Shown: positions 1 to 10,735, counted from the first letter of the stretch. The stretch is DNA of 64,000 bases from Siniperca chuatsi (GCF_020085105.1 NC_058062.1:24461562-24525561), one strand, 5' to 3'. Notes: generated from the letters alone by a model not told the origin. Program-made: numbers and translations.

Positions 1-190
1 TTGTGTGAAGAATGAAAAATAGAGACCTGAGAGAGAAGTTGCCTACTTTTCCACCTCCACACACCTGACCAGTCACTGAGTAAAGCCGACTTAATTGTGG
101 TCTAATTGTCTTTTTCAGGTAGTTACAGATTGCGTTGGATGCAATGGATGATCTGACAAGCACTTTGTTTGAAGCCTCCTGAGACTCAAA
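1..190. repeat. Dispersed repeat, copy A
   Basis: This segment contains the words gagagagaagtt, cacctccacacacctg and atctgacaagcac, which recur in the same order at 33530-33775 and in shorter form at 36340-36430. The three copies lie in the same orientation. It has no open frame and no terminal inverted repeats that I can see, so its class is unknown. It overlaps the stretch proposed below as a 3' UTR, which slightly weakens that call. Confidence 0.45.
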
Positions 191-1150
191 GTGTCCACAC
201 CAAACTAAATCTTGCCTTAAGTCCTCAGCTTAACATCGCGGAGGAGTTTCTCTCAGTTGTCACCTGGGTGCTCAGGAGCTGTATGTGTTCTCTGTCCTGT
301 AGGACTGTGGTCCAGGCTTTGTGATGGGTGACACACTGTTTTGTGTCTGAGTCAGTCAGCACCCACATGGATTTGTCACCAGATCCCAGGGGGCCATGGG
401 GAGAGGAGTGCTAGTGTTAGGTGCCATCACGCCCTGGGATCTGATGGTGATCGGTTTTTCTGATCTGGGAACAGGGAAGAACCGGTTTGGGTTCTGCTCC
501 CAAAGCTCCACCTCAAGCAGTGTTTTACCCATGATGAAACTTTGACTTTGCCTTCTAACATTTCTGTGATTCTGGTTTTGTACACTGCATCTTGTGTATG
601 TTGTTCTGTGAATCTTCTGCTGTCGTGACTGTAACCGTATGAATCAAATATTTAGATTGTGTTTTTCGAGGTGAAAATTGAGAGAAAAGCTTTTTCTTTG
701 TAAATACTTGAGAGGAAACCAGTGTCACCTTACGCAGTCCAAACTATGCAACATCACTGCTCCACAGTCGTGATTTGGTTTTATGTTGTGTTAAAAATAA
801 TCACGAGTTCACTGACTGATGATTCTCTTAATGCCAGTGTCTTATAGAAATTTGTCTGTAAAGAAGTCTGCAAATGATCTGCCAAATATACTGATGTTCA
901 GTGCCTCCTTTTCAAAGCTCTGCCTCTACTGTCCAATCATGTCAACAAAGATTTTATACTGTGTTTTAGGTTTTTTTAAATGATGCCACACAAGCAGTTT
1001 GATGTCCTTGTATCAAGTTATTCAGATATAACATTTCTCTTCCAGTTTTGGCATTTTCAGATAAACAAGCTTTCAATGTACAGTCTAACTTATGCAGTCT
1101 TACCCTTCTACTCTCCAACTAAATAAATCCAACTGTTTTTTAAAAAACAC
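190..1150 (+). other. Possible 3' UTR of an upstream plus-strand gene
   Basis: There is no coding potential here, but the stretch is mostly free of recognisable transposons and ends at a canonical poly(A) signal followed by a GT-rich element. In the human order the plus-strand gene ARSG converges on SLC16A6, so the 3' UTR of arsg is the expected occupant. That is inference from synteny: no arsg coding exon lies in the window, so no symbol is assigned. An ordinary intergenic stretch with a chance AATAAA is the alternative. Confidence 0.3.
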
Positions 1151-1175
1151 GTCTTTCAGCGTCTGTGTTGTTATT
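1122..1175 (+). terminator. Candidate poly(A) signal with downstream GT-rich element
   Basis: AATAAA occurs at 1122-1127. It is followed at 1158-1175 by a GT-rich stretch (gtctgtgttgttattg), the usual spacing for a cleavage and polyadenylation site on the plus strand. It would end the putative 3' UTR to its left. Confidence 0.35.
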
Positions 1176-1257
1176 GAAATTCTGCTTTGCGGAGAGGACA
1201 TGGCTATTTCGTACAAAGTTGTTCATGCTTTATCATATCATGCTTATGCATAACTTA

Positions 1258-1420
1258 GCTTTAGAGCTGCAACGATTAGTCGATTAATTGCCAGACTATT
1301 TTGCATCTATTTTGATCACCATCTCTGGCTCCAGCTTCTGCAGGTTGAGGATTTGCTGCTTTTTCCTGTTTTATATCATTGTAAACTGAATATCTTTGGG
1401 TTTTGGACTGAAGGTTTCAC
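1258..1420 (+). repeat. Dispersed teleost repeat (gattagtcgattaat type)
   Basis: The segment opens with gagctgcaacgattagtcg and continues with gaggatttgctgc and gtaaactgaatatctttggg. The second half recurs at 21405-21560 in the same orientation. I recognise this as a very common fish interspersed repeat, probably a degenerate non-autonomous DNA transposon, but no complete terminal repeats are preserved. Confidence 0.55.
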
Positions 1421-1576
1421 AGTATCCTCTTTCTCAGGAAAAGAGAGAAGGCAGAGAAGGCATTTCACTTGTAATTCAACCTTTGCTAAACTAAGATATA
1501 ACACCTGCCAACTTGAGTCACTGTAATTGACCACTTTTGATTTGCACAATCTGTTCACACTCAGCGCCATAACTCT

Positions 1577-2085
1577 TCTTACAGACCTGTTGCTTATTTT
1601 TCCCTCAGACTGGATCCTATAGAGATAAGACTTCCACCTTGTCTAAAAGCCGTCACTGCAGCTGCACTTAGAATTAACAAAGCTGCTGATATTGTCTTAG
1701 GTTCTCCACTCACAGTCATGGTCCCACAGGGGCACACAAACATGTAACAGGGACCAGAGAGGCACGTGTGAACTATCACTCACTGCTCCACACATTACAC
1801 TTAAAAGATGTTCTATTCTTAACCCTGCTACATTATTACCTACTGATGGTGATCCCCGTAATTGCATGGATGTCATTTCATGTTCATCTTAACCTCGTCC
1901 TGACCTTTCAGAAACTCATCGCTCCAACTCTGATCTTGTTTTCTACACTAATGGCTCTGCTTATAGAGGAAACGGAGTGCCATACGCAGGGTATGCAATT
2001 TGTGATAACATTTATTGAAAGTGGCGCCCTGCCACCATCAAGCTCTGCCCAAGTAGCTGAGGTAAATGCACTGATGAGAGCCTGT
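1577..2085 (+). pseudogene. Decayed retroviral-type pol remnant (RT connection to RNase H)
   Basis: Reading across frames gives fragments typical of the end of a retroviral reverse transcriptase and the following RNase H. First comes a short stretch around an LGSPLTV-like motif (about 1690-1730). Then comes an RNase H start in which the usual T-D-G-S is T-N-G-S followed by AYRGNG (about 1945-1975), then SAQVAE and ALMRAC (about 2045-2085). Several stops and frame changes make it non-functional. The D-to-N change removes a catalytic acidic residue. It stops abruptly where LINE endonuclease sequence begins. No LTRs, gag or env are visible nearby. It is an old, short insertion or a segment carried by another element. 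Confidence 0.5.
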
Positions 2086-2570
2086 CTCACCACTGTTTTT
2101 GTTGCTGCTGTTTATATTCCTCCAGATCCAAACTCAAACAATGCACTACAGGAACTGCATGAGGTCATCAGCAGTCACATGACAAATAACCTGATGGTAT
2201 TTTTATTGTAGCTGGTGATTTTCTGGGCTGGTACAGTGGTCTGAGTATACAGGGCCCTCATGTGGGCCCTCACCTGCTTCAAGACAGTCACTGTTGTCCT
2301 TGTACCTGTGCAGTGTCTAGTCTAAATGACTACCGCCCTGTGGCTCTCGCCCCCATTCTGATGAAGTGCTTTGAGAAACTGGTTCTCCAGCACATAAAGA
2401 ACAACATCCCAGCCAGTCTGGACCCTCACCAGTTTGCATTCAGAGCCAACCGATCCACAGAGGAGGCCATCTCCACTGCCCTCCACTCAGTCTCCACCCA
2501 CCTTGAGAACAGCAACACCTACATCAGAATGCTGTTTGCTGATTTCAGCTCAGCATGTCATGGTTTTGGT
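2086..2570 (+). mobile_element. Internally deleted CR1/L2-type LINE fragment (endonuclease and RT pieces)
   Basis: Two pieces of a non-LTR retrotransposon ORF2 lie close together. At 2086-2225 is an endonuclease segment reading VFVAAVYIPPD then FIVAGDF after a frame change. From about 2310 to 2565 is the start of the reverse transcriptase: [20 protein letters not shown], then [19 protein letters not shown], then MLFADFSSA. The catalytic YADD part is missing because the fragment breaks off at 2566 into unrelated repeat. The spacing shows that most sequence between endonuclease and RT has been deleted. CR1/L2/Rex1-like elements are abundant in teleosts; I do not distinguish the clade. Confidence 0.75.
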
Positions 2571-2850
2571 CCTGTTACTTCCTGTTTTATTTTGAAATAT
2601 TCTCCTCCCCTCATATGTCTTGTTGTCTGACTTCCTGTCTTTCTTTGCTTTCCCCTCCAGTTTTGATTGTTTGCCCCACCCTAATTAGTTGCACCTGTGT
2701 CTCGTTGTCTCTCTAACCTAGGTCTATTTAAGTCTGTGTCCTTCATTTCTTAAGTTGTCAGTTTGTTGTTGTACCTCTGTCAAGTGTCCTGGTTTATTGT
2801 TTCCCTTGTACCTTTCCTGTCTTTGGATTTTGCCTGCTCACTATTGGATT
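2566..2850 (+). mobile_element. LTR-like fragment related to the 37.4-38.2 kb and 57-59.5 kb elements
   Basis: The order cttcctgttttattttg, cccctcatatgtcttgt, gacttcctgtctttc, cacctgtgtctcgttgtc matches the LTR-like units at 37405-38235 and the LTRs at 57166-57582 and 58977-59496. It is cut on the left by LINE sequence and on the right by the transposon beginning near 2850, so it is a fragment, probably solo. Confidence 0.6.
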
Positions 2851-3336
2851 TGTGTTTCCGAAACAGAAATTATATTCTCAAAACTACATGGACAAACCTC
2901 TAAACCACTTGGCAATTGTTCACAACAGAATTGAATTTCTCATTCATTTTGCAAATTGCAAATGTCTAAGTACATGTCTCAGTGTCTCAGTACATCTTTG
3001 CAAATGATTAAGTACAGGTAGCCAACATTTAGCACAATTTCCAAGTGAATAGATCTTGTTGATCTAAACTGATTGTCGATTCTCAGTCTAATGATTGTTT
3101 GCTCCAAAACGTGTCAGCGTCATTTCATTGTATAAGTCATCACATGCACAATAGTTTGTTTAATTGTCAAAATTACTCAAGAACATAATACCGTGAATAC
3201 CATATATGAATCCTTGGAACATTTGATAAATTATTACAGCAATTGACAGTCAGGTGAAACTAGAACTTGACTAATGAAGGAGGAGTTTCACACATCTCAG
3301 ATGACCAATCAAACAGTATGTTTAGTTACCTGACAG

Positions 3337-5504
3337 GTGCTGTCCATGACTGTGAATGCTGCCAAACATGTATGTAAAGAGCTTGACCATGCAGGACCAG
3401 TACAGTTTCTGAACATGGACGCACCTGGCCAAGTAAATGAACAAGGGCAGCTACCTGCTCGAGGAAGAGGAAGGAGAAGAGGAGGAGGAGTAAGGGTGCG
3501 TGGTGGTGGAATAGGGGGAAGAGGCAGAGGAGGACGAAGACACCATGCTGTCCCGGATGAAATTCGGGCCACAATTATAGACCATGTCATCAACCATGGC
3601 CTCACAATGGTGGAGGCAGGTGGTCGAGTGCAGCCTAATGTGCCTTGCTCTACAGTCTCCTCCATCATCCAAACCTTTCACAGGGAAAACAGGTATGTTG
3701 TCAGTCAATGATGGAATTATATGTTGTATAGGACAGGACACTGTGCATAGACCAAGAAATATATTTATTTACACATTTACCTATTCCTATTATGATACTA
3801 AAAATGACTAGAAAAACATTGGAGAAAATAAACTATGGAATAGTTTATTTTCTACAGTATTGATGATACAGTTTACAGTAGTATTCCAGTCACTGTGCAG
3901 TGATGCATTAGAATTGTGGTAAAGTTACTGTAAGTAAAACAACAATACAATTGCATAGGTAACTCATTCTGTAAGGAATACATAAGGTATACATTACGAA
4001 TGAAGTGTCCTTTGAATTCTATGTCTAGGATTGGATGACAACCTTGCACGGGTGGCAGAAGAAAACTTCTTAGTGAACAACAAGAACAAGAGATCTGTAA
4101 CATGGTGATGGCAAATAAAGCCATCACATTGAGAGAGATCCGCGCTGCAATCCTACAAGACAATGCCATATTCCAAAATGTCAACTCTATAAGCATCTCC
4201 ACAATAGACCGGATATTGAAAAAGCATGAGATGACAATGAAGCAAATTTACAGGGTACCATTTGAGAGGAACTCTGATAGAGTGAAAGAGCTGCGGTACC
4301 AGTATGCACAAGTAAGTCGGTTACTGGTTGTCCATCACTATAACCTTTTTACAGTTAAGCAGTGGTTCCCAAACTTTTTCGGCTCCAGTACCCACTTTAC
4401 CTGATTTCAACTTCAACTTTTCAACTTCAACTTCAACTTTTGCCTAAAAACGGCAGCTTACTGTATGATGCAATTATCATTATAATCCTTATTTTGAAGA
4501 ATATAACATACAAGAAGAAAAAGGTGCCTCCCATGTAAATCTATCTAATACTGTGGGTTTTACTGTAACATTTCAGTAAGTCTAGTCATTGATGATTTCC
4601 CCCCTCCCCTTTCAGTCAAATTCCCCCTGTAGTACCTCTGCATAGGGGTACAAGTACCCCAGGTTTGGAACCACTGGAGTAGTGGCCAGTAGTATATTGA
4701 ACTTGTGGAAAACATAGAACATTCCTGTGTAATTGTCTGTAACTGTAGTGTATGACGCTTCTGTATGACTGATTTGATGTTTTCTTTTTTTACACCATTG
4801 TAGAGAACAATGACATTGGAAGGAAACGAGACCCCTCACATCCTCGTGTTTGTGGATGAAGCTGGCTTCAACCTGGCCAAGGGCCGAAGACGTGGCCGTA
4901 ATATTATTGGCTACCGGGCCACAGTGGATGTTCCAGGCCAGCGAGGGGGCAATATAACCATGTGTGCTGCCATATCTGAGAATGGTGTGGCCACTCACAT
5001 CCCCAGTCTTGACCCATACAATACACAGAAGCTCCTCATCTTCTTGGACCGCCTTCATTTTGATTTGGTCCCTGAAAATGAGAGAGGTCTCATAGGGCCT
5101 CAATTACCACAATATGTTATTGTATGGGACAATGTGAATTTCCACCGTGGCCCTGGTTCACGACTCATCCAAGGATGGTCATGGTTTTCCTACCACCTTA
5201 CTCTCCTTTCCTCAATCCTATTGAGGAGTTTTTCTCCGCTTGGAGGTGGAGAGTGTATGATCGTAGGGCTCACGATCAGAGGTCCCTGCTCCATCCAATG
5301 GATGCAGCGTGTGACGATATTACAGGTGATAACTGTAGGGGATGGTTGAGACATGCACGTTGTTTCTTCCCACGTTGCATCACAAGGGAGAATATACGCT
5401 GTGATGTGGACGAGAATTTGTGGCCAGATGGACAGCAGCATGTGGATGGCCAGGAGGGTGAGGACGGTGGCCAGGAGAGGGAGGGTGAGGACAGCGACCA
5501 GTAA
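3337..5504 (+). pseudogene. Transposase of IS630/Tc1-type element, three exons, broken
   Basis: Exon 1 (about 3337-3695) encodes an Arg/Gly-rich stretch and a helix-turn-helix-like region ending at a donor ACAG|GTATG. Exon 2 (about 4028-4312) encodes KLLSEQQEQEICNMV and ISISTIDRILKKH, ending at CAA|GTAAGT. Exon 3 starts after ttgtag at 4803. It carries the DDE catalytic core: HILVFVDEAGFNLAKG (first D), YVIVWDNVNFHRG (second D), and FLPPYSPFLNPIEEFFSAW with the final acidic residue. Two lesions are visible: a TGA just after the exon 2 acceptor where an Arg codon is likely ancestral (CpG decay), and a frame change near 5155-5165 where about six residues between the second D and the PPYSP motif are lost. 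The product should be inactive. The acidic C-terminus ends at the stop at 5502-5504. Confidence 0.7.
4360..4675. mobile_element. Small hAT-like MITE nested in the transposase intron
   Basis: The segment starts cagtggttcccaaac and ends gtttggaaccactg, a short terminal inverted repeat. The same left end with slight changes occurs at 29433. I recognise these termini as those of a common fish non-autonomous hAT-like element. There is no open frame. An 8-bp target duplication is not evident. Confidence 0.6.
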
Positions 5505-5857
5505 AGAACCTTTCTTTACAGCACTGTAGGCTACATATAATTTTCATTGTTTTTTGTTTGTGTGTTTATATTACAGTATATTATGCTGTATACATTTTCT
5601 TTTTACTTTTTTCTTTTTTCTTGTGTGAATAAAAATGGTTACAATTTCCTTGGCAGTATGAGTGCAATGTGTGATGTCAAACCTTGGAGGCTACTCTTAC
5701 CCTAAAATCATATTTCTTTTTTCAGTTTTATTTACACCATTGTATTCTGTTAGCTAGACAAACAAACAGTACAGTAAGCATTGTGCCATAGTGACAAAAC
5801 ATCTAAACATTTTGACTTGCAGTGCTTACACAATGCCAAAGGGACGAAGCCTTTTGG

Positions 5858-6260
5858 GGGCACTGACTGTTTAAATGAGAAGGAAATTTAGTTTTGACAC
5901 GAGTAAAATGTTTTAGGAGAGGTATGAGCTTTTGCAGGTAAACCATGGTGTTGTGCCGAACCATCCACATTATTTTGACAAAAGCACCAAGACTGTTGAG
6001 AATGTCCGGTCTGTTTTGAGAAATGAGCCAAAGCAATTGAGAAGGATCTTTGCCATTTCTGTGGCACTGACTCTTTATATGGAAAAGGAATTTAGTTTTG
6101 AACCATGAGTGAACAGTTTTGGTAGAGATATGAGCTTTTCCAAGTGAGCTATAGTGTTGTGCTGAACTGTAAGACTGTTTTGCCAAATTATCTTAGAGTT
6201 TTGAGAATGTAATTTCAGTTTCAAAAAATGAGCCAAACCAATGGAGAAAAACTGTAAATC
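5858..6260. repeat. Imperfect tandem duplication, period about 204 bp
   Basis: The string cactgact at 5861 recurs at 6065, and the two units align along their length: ggaaatttagttttga, tatgagctttt, gtgttgtgc, and ttttgagaa followed by aatgagccaaa. The duplicated block forms the subterminal right end of the DNA transposon. Confidence 0.6.
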
Positions 6261-6394
6261 GTACAGCTTTAGATGACAGAGATCTGATGTTTAAGAGTCC
6301 ACATTTAATTCTCCTTTTTTGTTGTGCTTTTCAGCATTTTTATTTAGGTTTTTATGTATAACTCTTCTGTTAACTTTTGGTTTTATTAATTCAA

Positions 6395-6945
6395 GTGGTC
6401 GGGGGGCAGACACCGTCACTAAGGAGTTTTAGGTGGGTAACTGCTCTGGAAGCGCAGAGAAGCGTGTAGGACTACAACTCTGCCTCCTGGTCTCAACTCT
6501 GAGTTGTCATGGTTTAGGTCCACAAATAAAATCAGTCAGATTTCTGGATATGAGAGTTGCTCCATCCGAAGAGGGATGAATGCTGTCTCTCCTAATCAGA
6601 CCAGGTCTTCCCCAAAAAGTCTGCCAATTATCTACAAAGCCCACATCGTTTCCTCGACAGCCAGCGGCGGAATGAAGACATGCGGCTAAACATGTCATCA
6701 CTGGTCAGGTTTGGCAGAGGCCCAGAGAAAACTACGGAATCCGACATTGTCTTTGCATATGTACACACCGACTCAACATTAACTTTAGTGACCTCTGATT
6801 GGTGTAACTGGGAGTCATTACCGCCGACGTGAATAACAATCTTACTGTAATTACGTTTATCCTTAGCGAGCAGTTTTAAATAGGATTCACTGTCGCCCAC
6901 AGCAATACATTTGACATTGAGTTCCGCATGGACTTTCCACTGCCT
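6395..6945 (-). mobile_element. LINE ORF1 fragment with SGNH-hydrolase-like (esterase) domain
   Basis: On the minus strand, reading from about 6945 down, one frame gives KIVIHVGGNDSQLHQSEV (GxND block) and VVFSGPLPNLTSDDMFSRM. After a frame change it gives VGFVDNWQTFW and RRDSIHPSSDG, containing the D-x-x-H block. These are the SGNH/GDSL esterase blocks found in ORF1 of CR1/L2-type LINEs. A partner copy, plus strand, starts near 62980. The 5' GDS block is missing and a frameshift lies near 6690, so this copy is dead. It is followed on the minus strand by a short non-coding piece to 6395. Confidence 0.65.
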
Positions 6946-6954
6946 AGCACTCCA

Positions 6955-7445
6955 GTCTCCAGTTACCATGCTGCTGAGGTCTCCAGTCCCTGTTGGGCCG
7001 CAGCAGCCCCCTGAACTCTCTGTTGGGTCCCAGGTGCTCCCTAAACTCTCTGGGCTGCAGCACACTCATGAAACTCCTGCCTCTGCTAGATCGCAGCAGC
7101 CACGTCCTCTAGATCCGGTTGGGCCAGAACCTCCTGAAATCTCTTGAGCTGCAGCACACTCCTGCTGCTGCTGGATTGTGATCCTCCTGAGCAGCAGCCT
7201 CCTGGTTCCCTGGCATCACTGGTTCCACCAGCTCCTCTGCCTGTCTCTTCTGTCCTCGCCGCCAGCCTCCAGAGGGGTTCCGCCTTCGCTGCTGACCTCC
7301 TGAGTTGCTCTGTACATCTGGTCATCACCCGGACCTACTCTACCCTTCAGCCCTTCAGTATCTGCTCTTCTGTCCGCCTGAGGTTCCCAGCCCCATTTCT
7401 GTCCTGCGCCTGGGCCGTCTGCCTGAGAGTCCCAGCCCCATTTCT
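6955..7445 (+). mobile_element. Internal fragment of the short LTR element family (proline-rich region)
   Basis: A repetitive, proline-, serine- and leucine-rich region. From about 7250 to 7445 it aligns with the reverse complement of 57700-57900: the string cctcctgagttgctc is shared, followed in both by gtcatcacc/gtaatcacc, and later by gggccgtc. It is therefore a piece of the same element family as 57166-59496, lying in the opposite orientation. LTRs are not adjacent. Neighbouring LINE pieces on both sides show it is an insertion remnant. Confidence 0.5.
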
Positions 7446-7810
7446 TGAGTACTACACTCTGCAATTGGATATCGGACTTCTTTACAAACAGACCCCAGAC
7501 AGTTTGGATTGCAGGTCACTCCTCCTCCACTCTAGTGCTGAACACCAGAGCCCCCCAGGGCTGTGTGCTCAGTCCCCTCCTGTTCATGCTGTACACCCAT
7601 GACTGCAGCCCCCGACATGGAGACAATTCTGGTGTGAAGTTTGCGGATGAGATTTCAAACAATGACGAGACTTCATATTGGGAGGAAATCAACAATCTTG
7701 CAGAGTGGTGTACAGAGAACAATCTACTGCTCAACGTCAGCAAAACCAAGGAGCTGATCACTGATTTTAGGAAAAAGGAGACAAAGACACACACCGCTGC
7801 TCAACATTCA
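7446..7810 (+). mobile_element. CR1/L2-type LINE reverse transcriptase fragment
   Basis: One frame reads [13 protein letters not shown], then [21 protein letters not shown]. This is the RT block-5 motif PQGxxLSPLLF. It continues to VKFADE and [17 protein letters not shown]. The catalytic YADD position reads FADE with its left residues changed, so the copy is inactive. It breaks off at about 7800 without a 3' tail. Confidence 0.75.
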
Positions 7811-7970
7811 TCATCTTGAGCAATGTCTTGAAAACAATTTTTTTATTGCACCTTTTGACCTGTAAGAATGAAAATATATACATGTACACACTGGCTTTGC
7901 TGCAGAACGTAGAAATTAGATGATAATGGCACGCAGCGGGTTTATCTTTAAACAAACGTAGCTAGCTCGT

Positions 7971-8003
7971 TATGTATGTATGTATGTATGTTGTATGTAT
8001 GTA
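7971..8003. repeat. (TATG)n microsatellite
   Basis: About eight copies of a 4-bp TATG unit, with one slipped base near 7991. Confidence 0.9.
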
Positions 8004-8368
8004 ATGACCTAGCAAATATCAAAGTTGCTAGTGTAGGCTGTACAGTATTGCAGTATTAAAGCGCAAAGAAAGACCACTTCAACTGTTCTCTGGCAGAACT
8101 CTATCCCTCTGTAAACAGTCAGTCAGTGAGAGGAATTCAGCTCCAAGTTCTCCCAACAACCACTGCTATGAACAGTGTACGCTCATGCTTAAACATGCAA
8201 GGCAGCCAGAAAATGATTTTATGTTCTTTTTACTTTGAAAGTCAAAGGGACTTTCGGTGGGACTGTAGCGCAGCATGGATACTTGAGTTGTCAGTTCCCT
8301 TAGGCCAACACAATAAACTCTGCCAAGAACTGCCAAAACTCGAGAATTCGGAGCCAGGACCTTTGATA

Positions 8369-9636
8369 ATGAGTGGAGGTTCAACGAAAACAAAGAACAA
8401 AAGAAACCCGGATAGGGAAGATAAAGAAATAAACCATTCGGTTAATGAGAAGAATATGCTAACACCTGAAGCTAGCAATACCATGGCTTCATTTCAAACC
8501 AGTTTGGATGGCATTAGCAAACAAATTCAAACCCTGCAAAATGAACTGAAAACAGACCTGAAAACGTTTAAGGATGAAATCATTATCCAAATGAGAAACG
8601 AACTGAATTCAAGGAAGACATAAACCAGAAACTTGCACAAATTACCATAGAGATAGGAGAGCAAAATGATAGGATAGACGCCTCTTTGACTCCCACTGAA
8701 GAAGTCGAGTTGTGGAGCTCCAAAGCAAATTGTGCACTGCAGGAAATAATCAAAGAGCAGAAAATTATGATGGACAAGCTAGATGACTTAGAATCGAGGT
8801 CCAGACGGAATAATTTGAAAATATCATCCTTGTGTCCTGCATCACACAGAGTGTTGTGTGCCTGATGCACGTTCTCGTTGGCTCGCATTGGGTTGTCTTG
8901 TCACTTCTTGAATAAGCTAGCAAAAGTCTGTATATCAATGTAGTATCTTGCATCAATAGATGCCCAGCCCAAATGGGCTTACAAGGCAGACTATCAGTTT
9001 CCATGTATTGGTGTGAGACCAAATATACAAATTATAGGAAAAAACATGAATAGTATATTTGGTATGCCTTCATACCTAATTTTCCAAGCTTTAAAAATAA
9101 AATAAAACTAGCCCACTCAGTCCAACTTCTCATTTTCATCAAACCAAAATAGTTTTTGTTCTGCATTCTTACAAAGGTGCACGCAGGTTGTCACATGAAG
9201 TAGCCTAAAATAAAACTAAGTGCAATTTATTTTCATCATCCCCCAGGTCGCAGACCAAATACACTCTACCTTCCTCACTGAACGTGCACTCAGATGGCTC
9301 CGAGACGAGTTTTTGATAGACACAGACCTTCAGATCCAATGTGTCCACAGAGCTCTGGCACCGAAACCCAAAGCAGATCAACCTCCAAGGTCAATTATCT
9401 TCTACTTTCAGCAGTTTAATGTAAAGGAGATGGTTTTGAAAAAAGCGTGGGATAAGAAAACTATCTATTTTGACCACGACTACTCTGTGAGGGTGCTGCA
9501 ACAATGCAAAGCATGTGGAAACATCAAGAAGACTCTAAAGGGGGAAGGCATCCGTTTCCAGACACTTCTCAACAAGATGCGCATCCACTGGGCTAGCAGA
9601 GTGAAAACTGCAGTGCAGAGGATGCAACCTGCGTAG
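8369..9636 (+). pseudogene. L1-type ORF1 protein (coiled coil, transposase_22-like), broken
   Basis: Translation from the ATG at 8369 gives a basic start (STKTKNKRN) and then a heptad-like coiled coil (SLDGISKQIQTLQNELK). A frameshift near 8605 moves the coil into another frame (KLAQITIEIGEQ, DKLDDLESRSRRNNLKI). Reading then stops at an inserted block (8823-9219) replacing most of the RNA-recognition fold. The C-terminal domain resumes at about 9247 (VADQIHSTFL, then FDHDYSVRVLQQ, then GIRFQTLLNKMRIHW) and ends at 9636. These are hallmarks of fish L1 ORF1, an RNA-binding trimeric protein. It cannot encode an intact product. Confidence 0.7.
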
Positions 9637-10045
9637 ATGAGGATATGCAGTGGAAGGCGCGGGGGGGGCGATACTCTTCCCTCCTTGAAAGGCTCCAGTC
9701 GACCAGGATCGCAACTTGGAAACGCATCAGAAGCGATCAAACCCCCGGAGATGAATAGGTGTGCGAGAGGACGGCTGCAAAAATTCCAGCACAAGGATAA
9801 CAACGCAAGACAAATGTCTACATCAACCTGAGTTTAAATGAAAAGGAGAAGGACAGATAACTGGTTTGTTGGCTTGAAAGGGATTGAAACACAGCTGCTT
9901 ACAATACAGGTCTAGTATGGGTAGGAGGGTTAAATCTCATTGCTAGCTGGGGGCCCTTTATTTATGGAAGGCCTCCCCCCTCAAAACAAAAAGAGAGTTA
10001 ACATATAATGAGGGTTGTTGACATCTCTTTTTGGCGGTCAAGCTT

Positions 10046-10720
10046 ATGTTTTTAAATGTTAATGGTCTAGGAAACCAAGTCAAGAGAGCTAAAAATTATC
10101 ACCAGACTTAAAAAGGAAAAGATGCAGATTAACTTCCTACAAGAAACTCACCTGTCACGAATTCAAAAATACTTTTTATAGTTCCCACTCTAATACCTGC
10201 AAAAGAGGAGTAGCAATAATGTGCTAGTTGTGATAATGGACTACGACCTGGACACAGCTAGTTTTTTGGGTGAAACCCATTACAAAGTTGGTGAAAATGG
10301 GATGGGAGGAAACGGGCTTGGGAGGGAGGAAATGGGCTTTTTTGATGTGTGGAGGGATCTTCATCCTCTGCGGAGAGACTTTAGTCATTACTCAGTAACA
10401 CATTCTGTTTACTCTAGAATTCATTATTTTTTCATGTAAAAAGAGACTAGGGATATAATACAAGGATGTCAAATTGGAGTGGCTGACGTGTCCGATAATA
10501 GCGCTATTTACCTGAAGGTTTATTTGAGTTGCAAATGGAAAGATACAATATGGAGATTGAATGTGGTAATATTAAACAGTAAGTCAGTTGTTGAGCAAAT
10601 CAAGGCTGATATTAATGACATGATATAATGAACTGATAATAATGGCGAGACAGCCCCAGCTATACTATGGGATGCCTTAAAAGCAGTCATACGAGTAAAA
10701 TTGATTGCAATTACAAGTAA
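10046..10720 (+). pseudogene. L1-type ORF2, endonuclease start, broken
   Basis: MFLNVNGLGNQVKRAK at 10046 changes frame into KKEKMQINFLQETHL, the AP-endonuclease beginning of L1 ORF2. Scattered in-frame pieces continue to about 10720 with many stops. The next ORF2 segments are at 11045-11190 and 12620-13085, separated by insertions. Confidence 0.6.
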
Positions 10721-10735
10721 CCTTATTCATTAGAT

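Larger units (their letters stand above)
2850..6260 (+). mobile_element. IS630/Tc1-mariner-superfamily DNA transposon, intron-containing, degenerate
   Basis: The left end near 2856 (gaaacagaaattatattctc) is mirrored by the right end near 6199-6222 (gagaatgtaatttcagtttc on the plus strand). This gives imperfect terminal inverted repeats around a transposase gene on the plus strand. The exact outer ends and target duplication are not certain. A 204-bp-period subterminal duplication lies inside the right end, and a separate small inverted-repeat element sits in one transposase intron. Length is about 3.4 kb. The insertion abuts an LTR fragment on its left. Confidence 0.65.

Noticed and set aside
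3337..3711. Arg/Gly-rich open frame as an RGG RNA-binding protein
   Set aside because: The following helix-turn-helix-like region and downstream DDE exons show that it is the N-terminus of a transposase.
7144..7602. 152-codon plus-strand open frame as a host gene
   Set aside because: It runs from the LTR-element proline-rich interior into a different frame of LINE RT, so it is a chance fusion of two element fragments.
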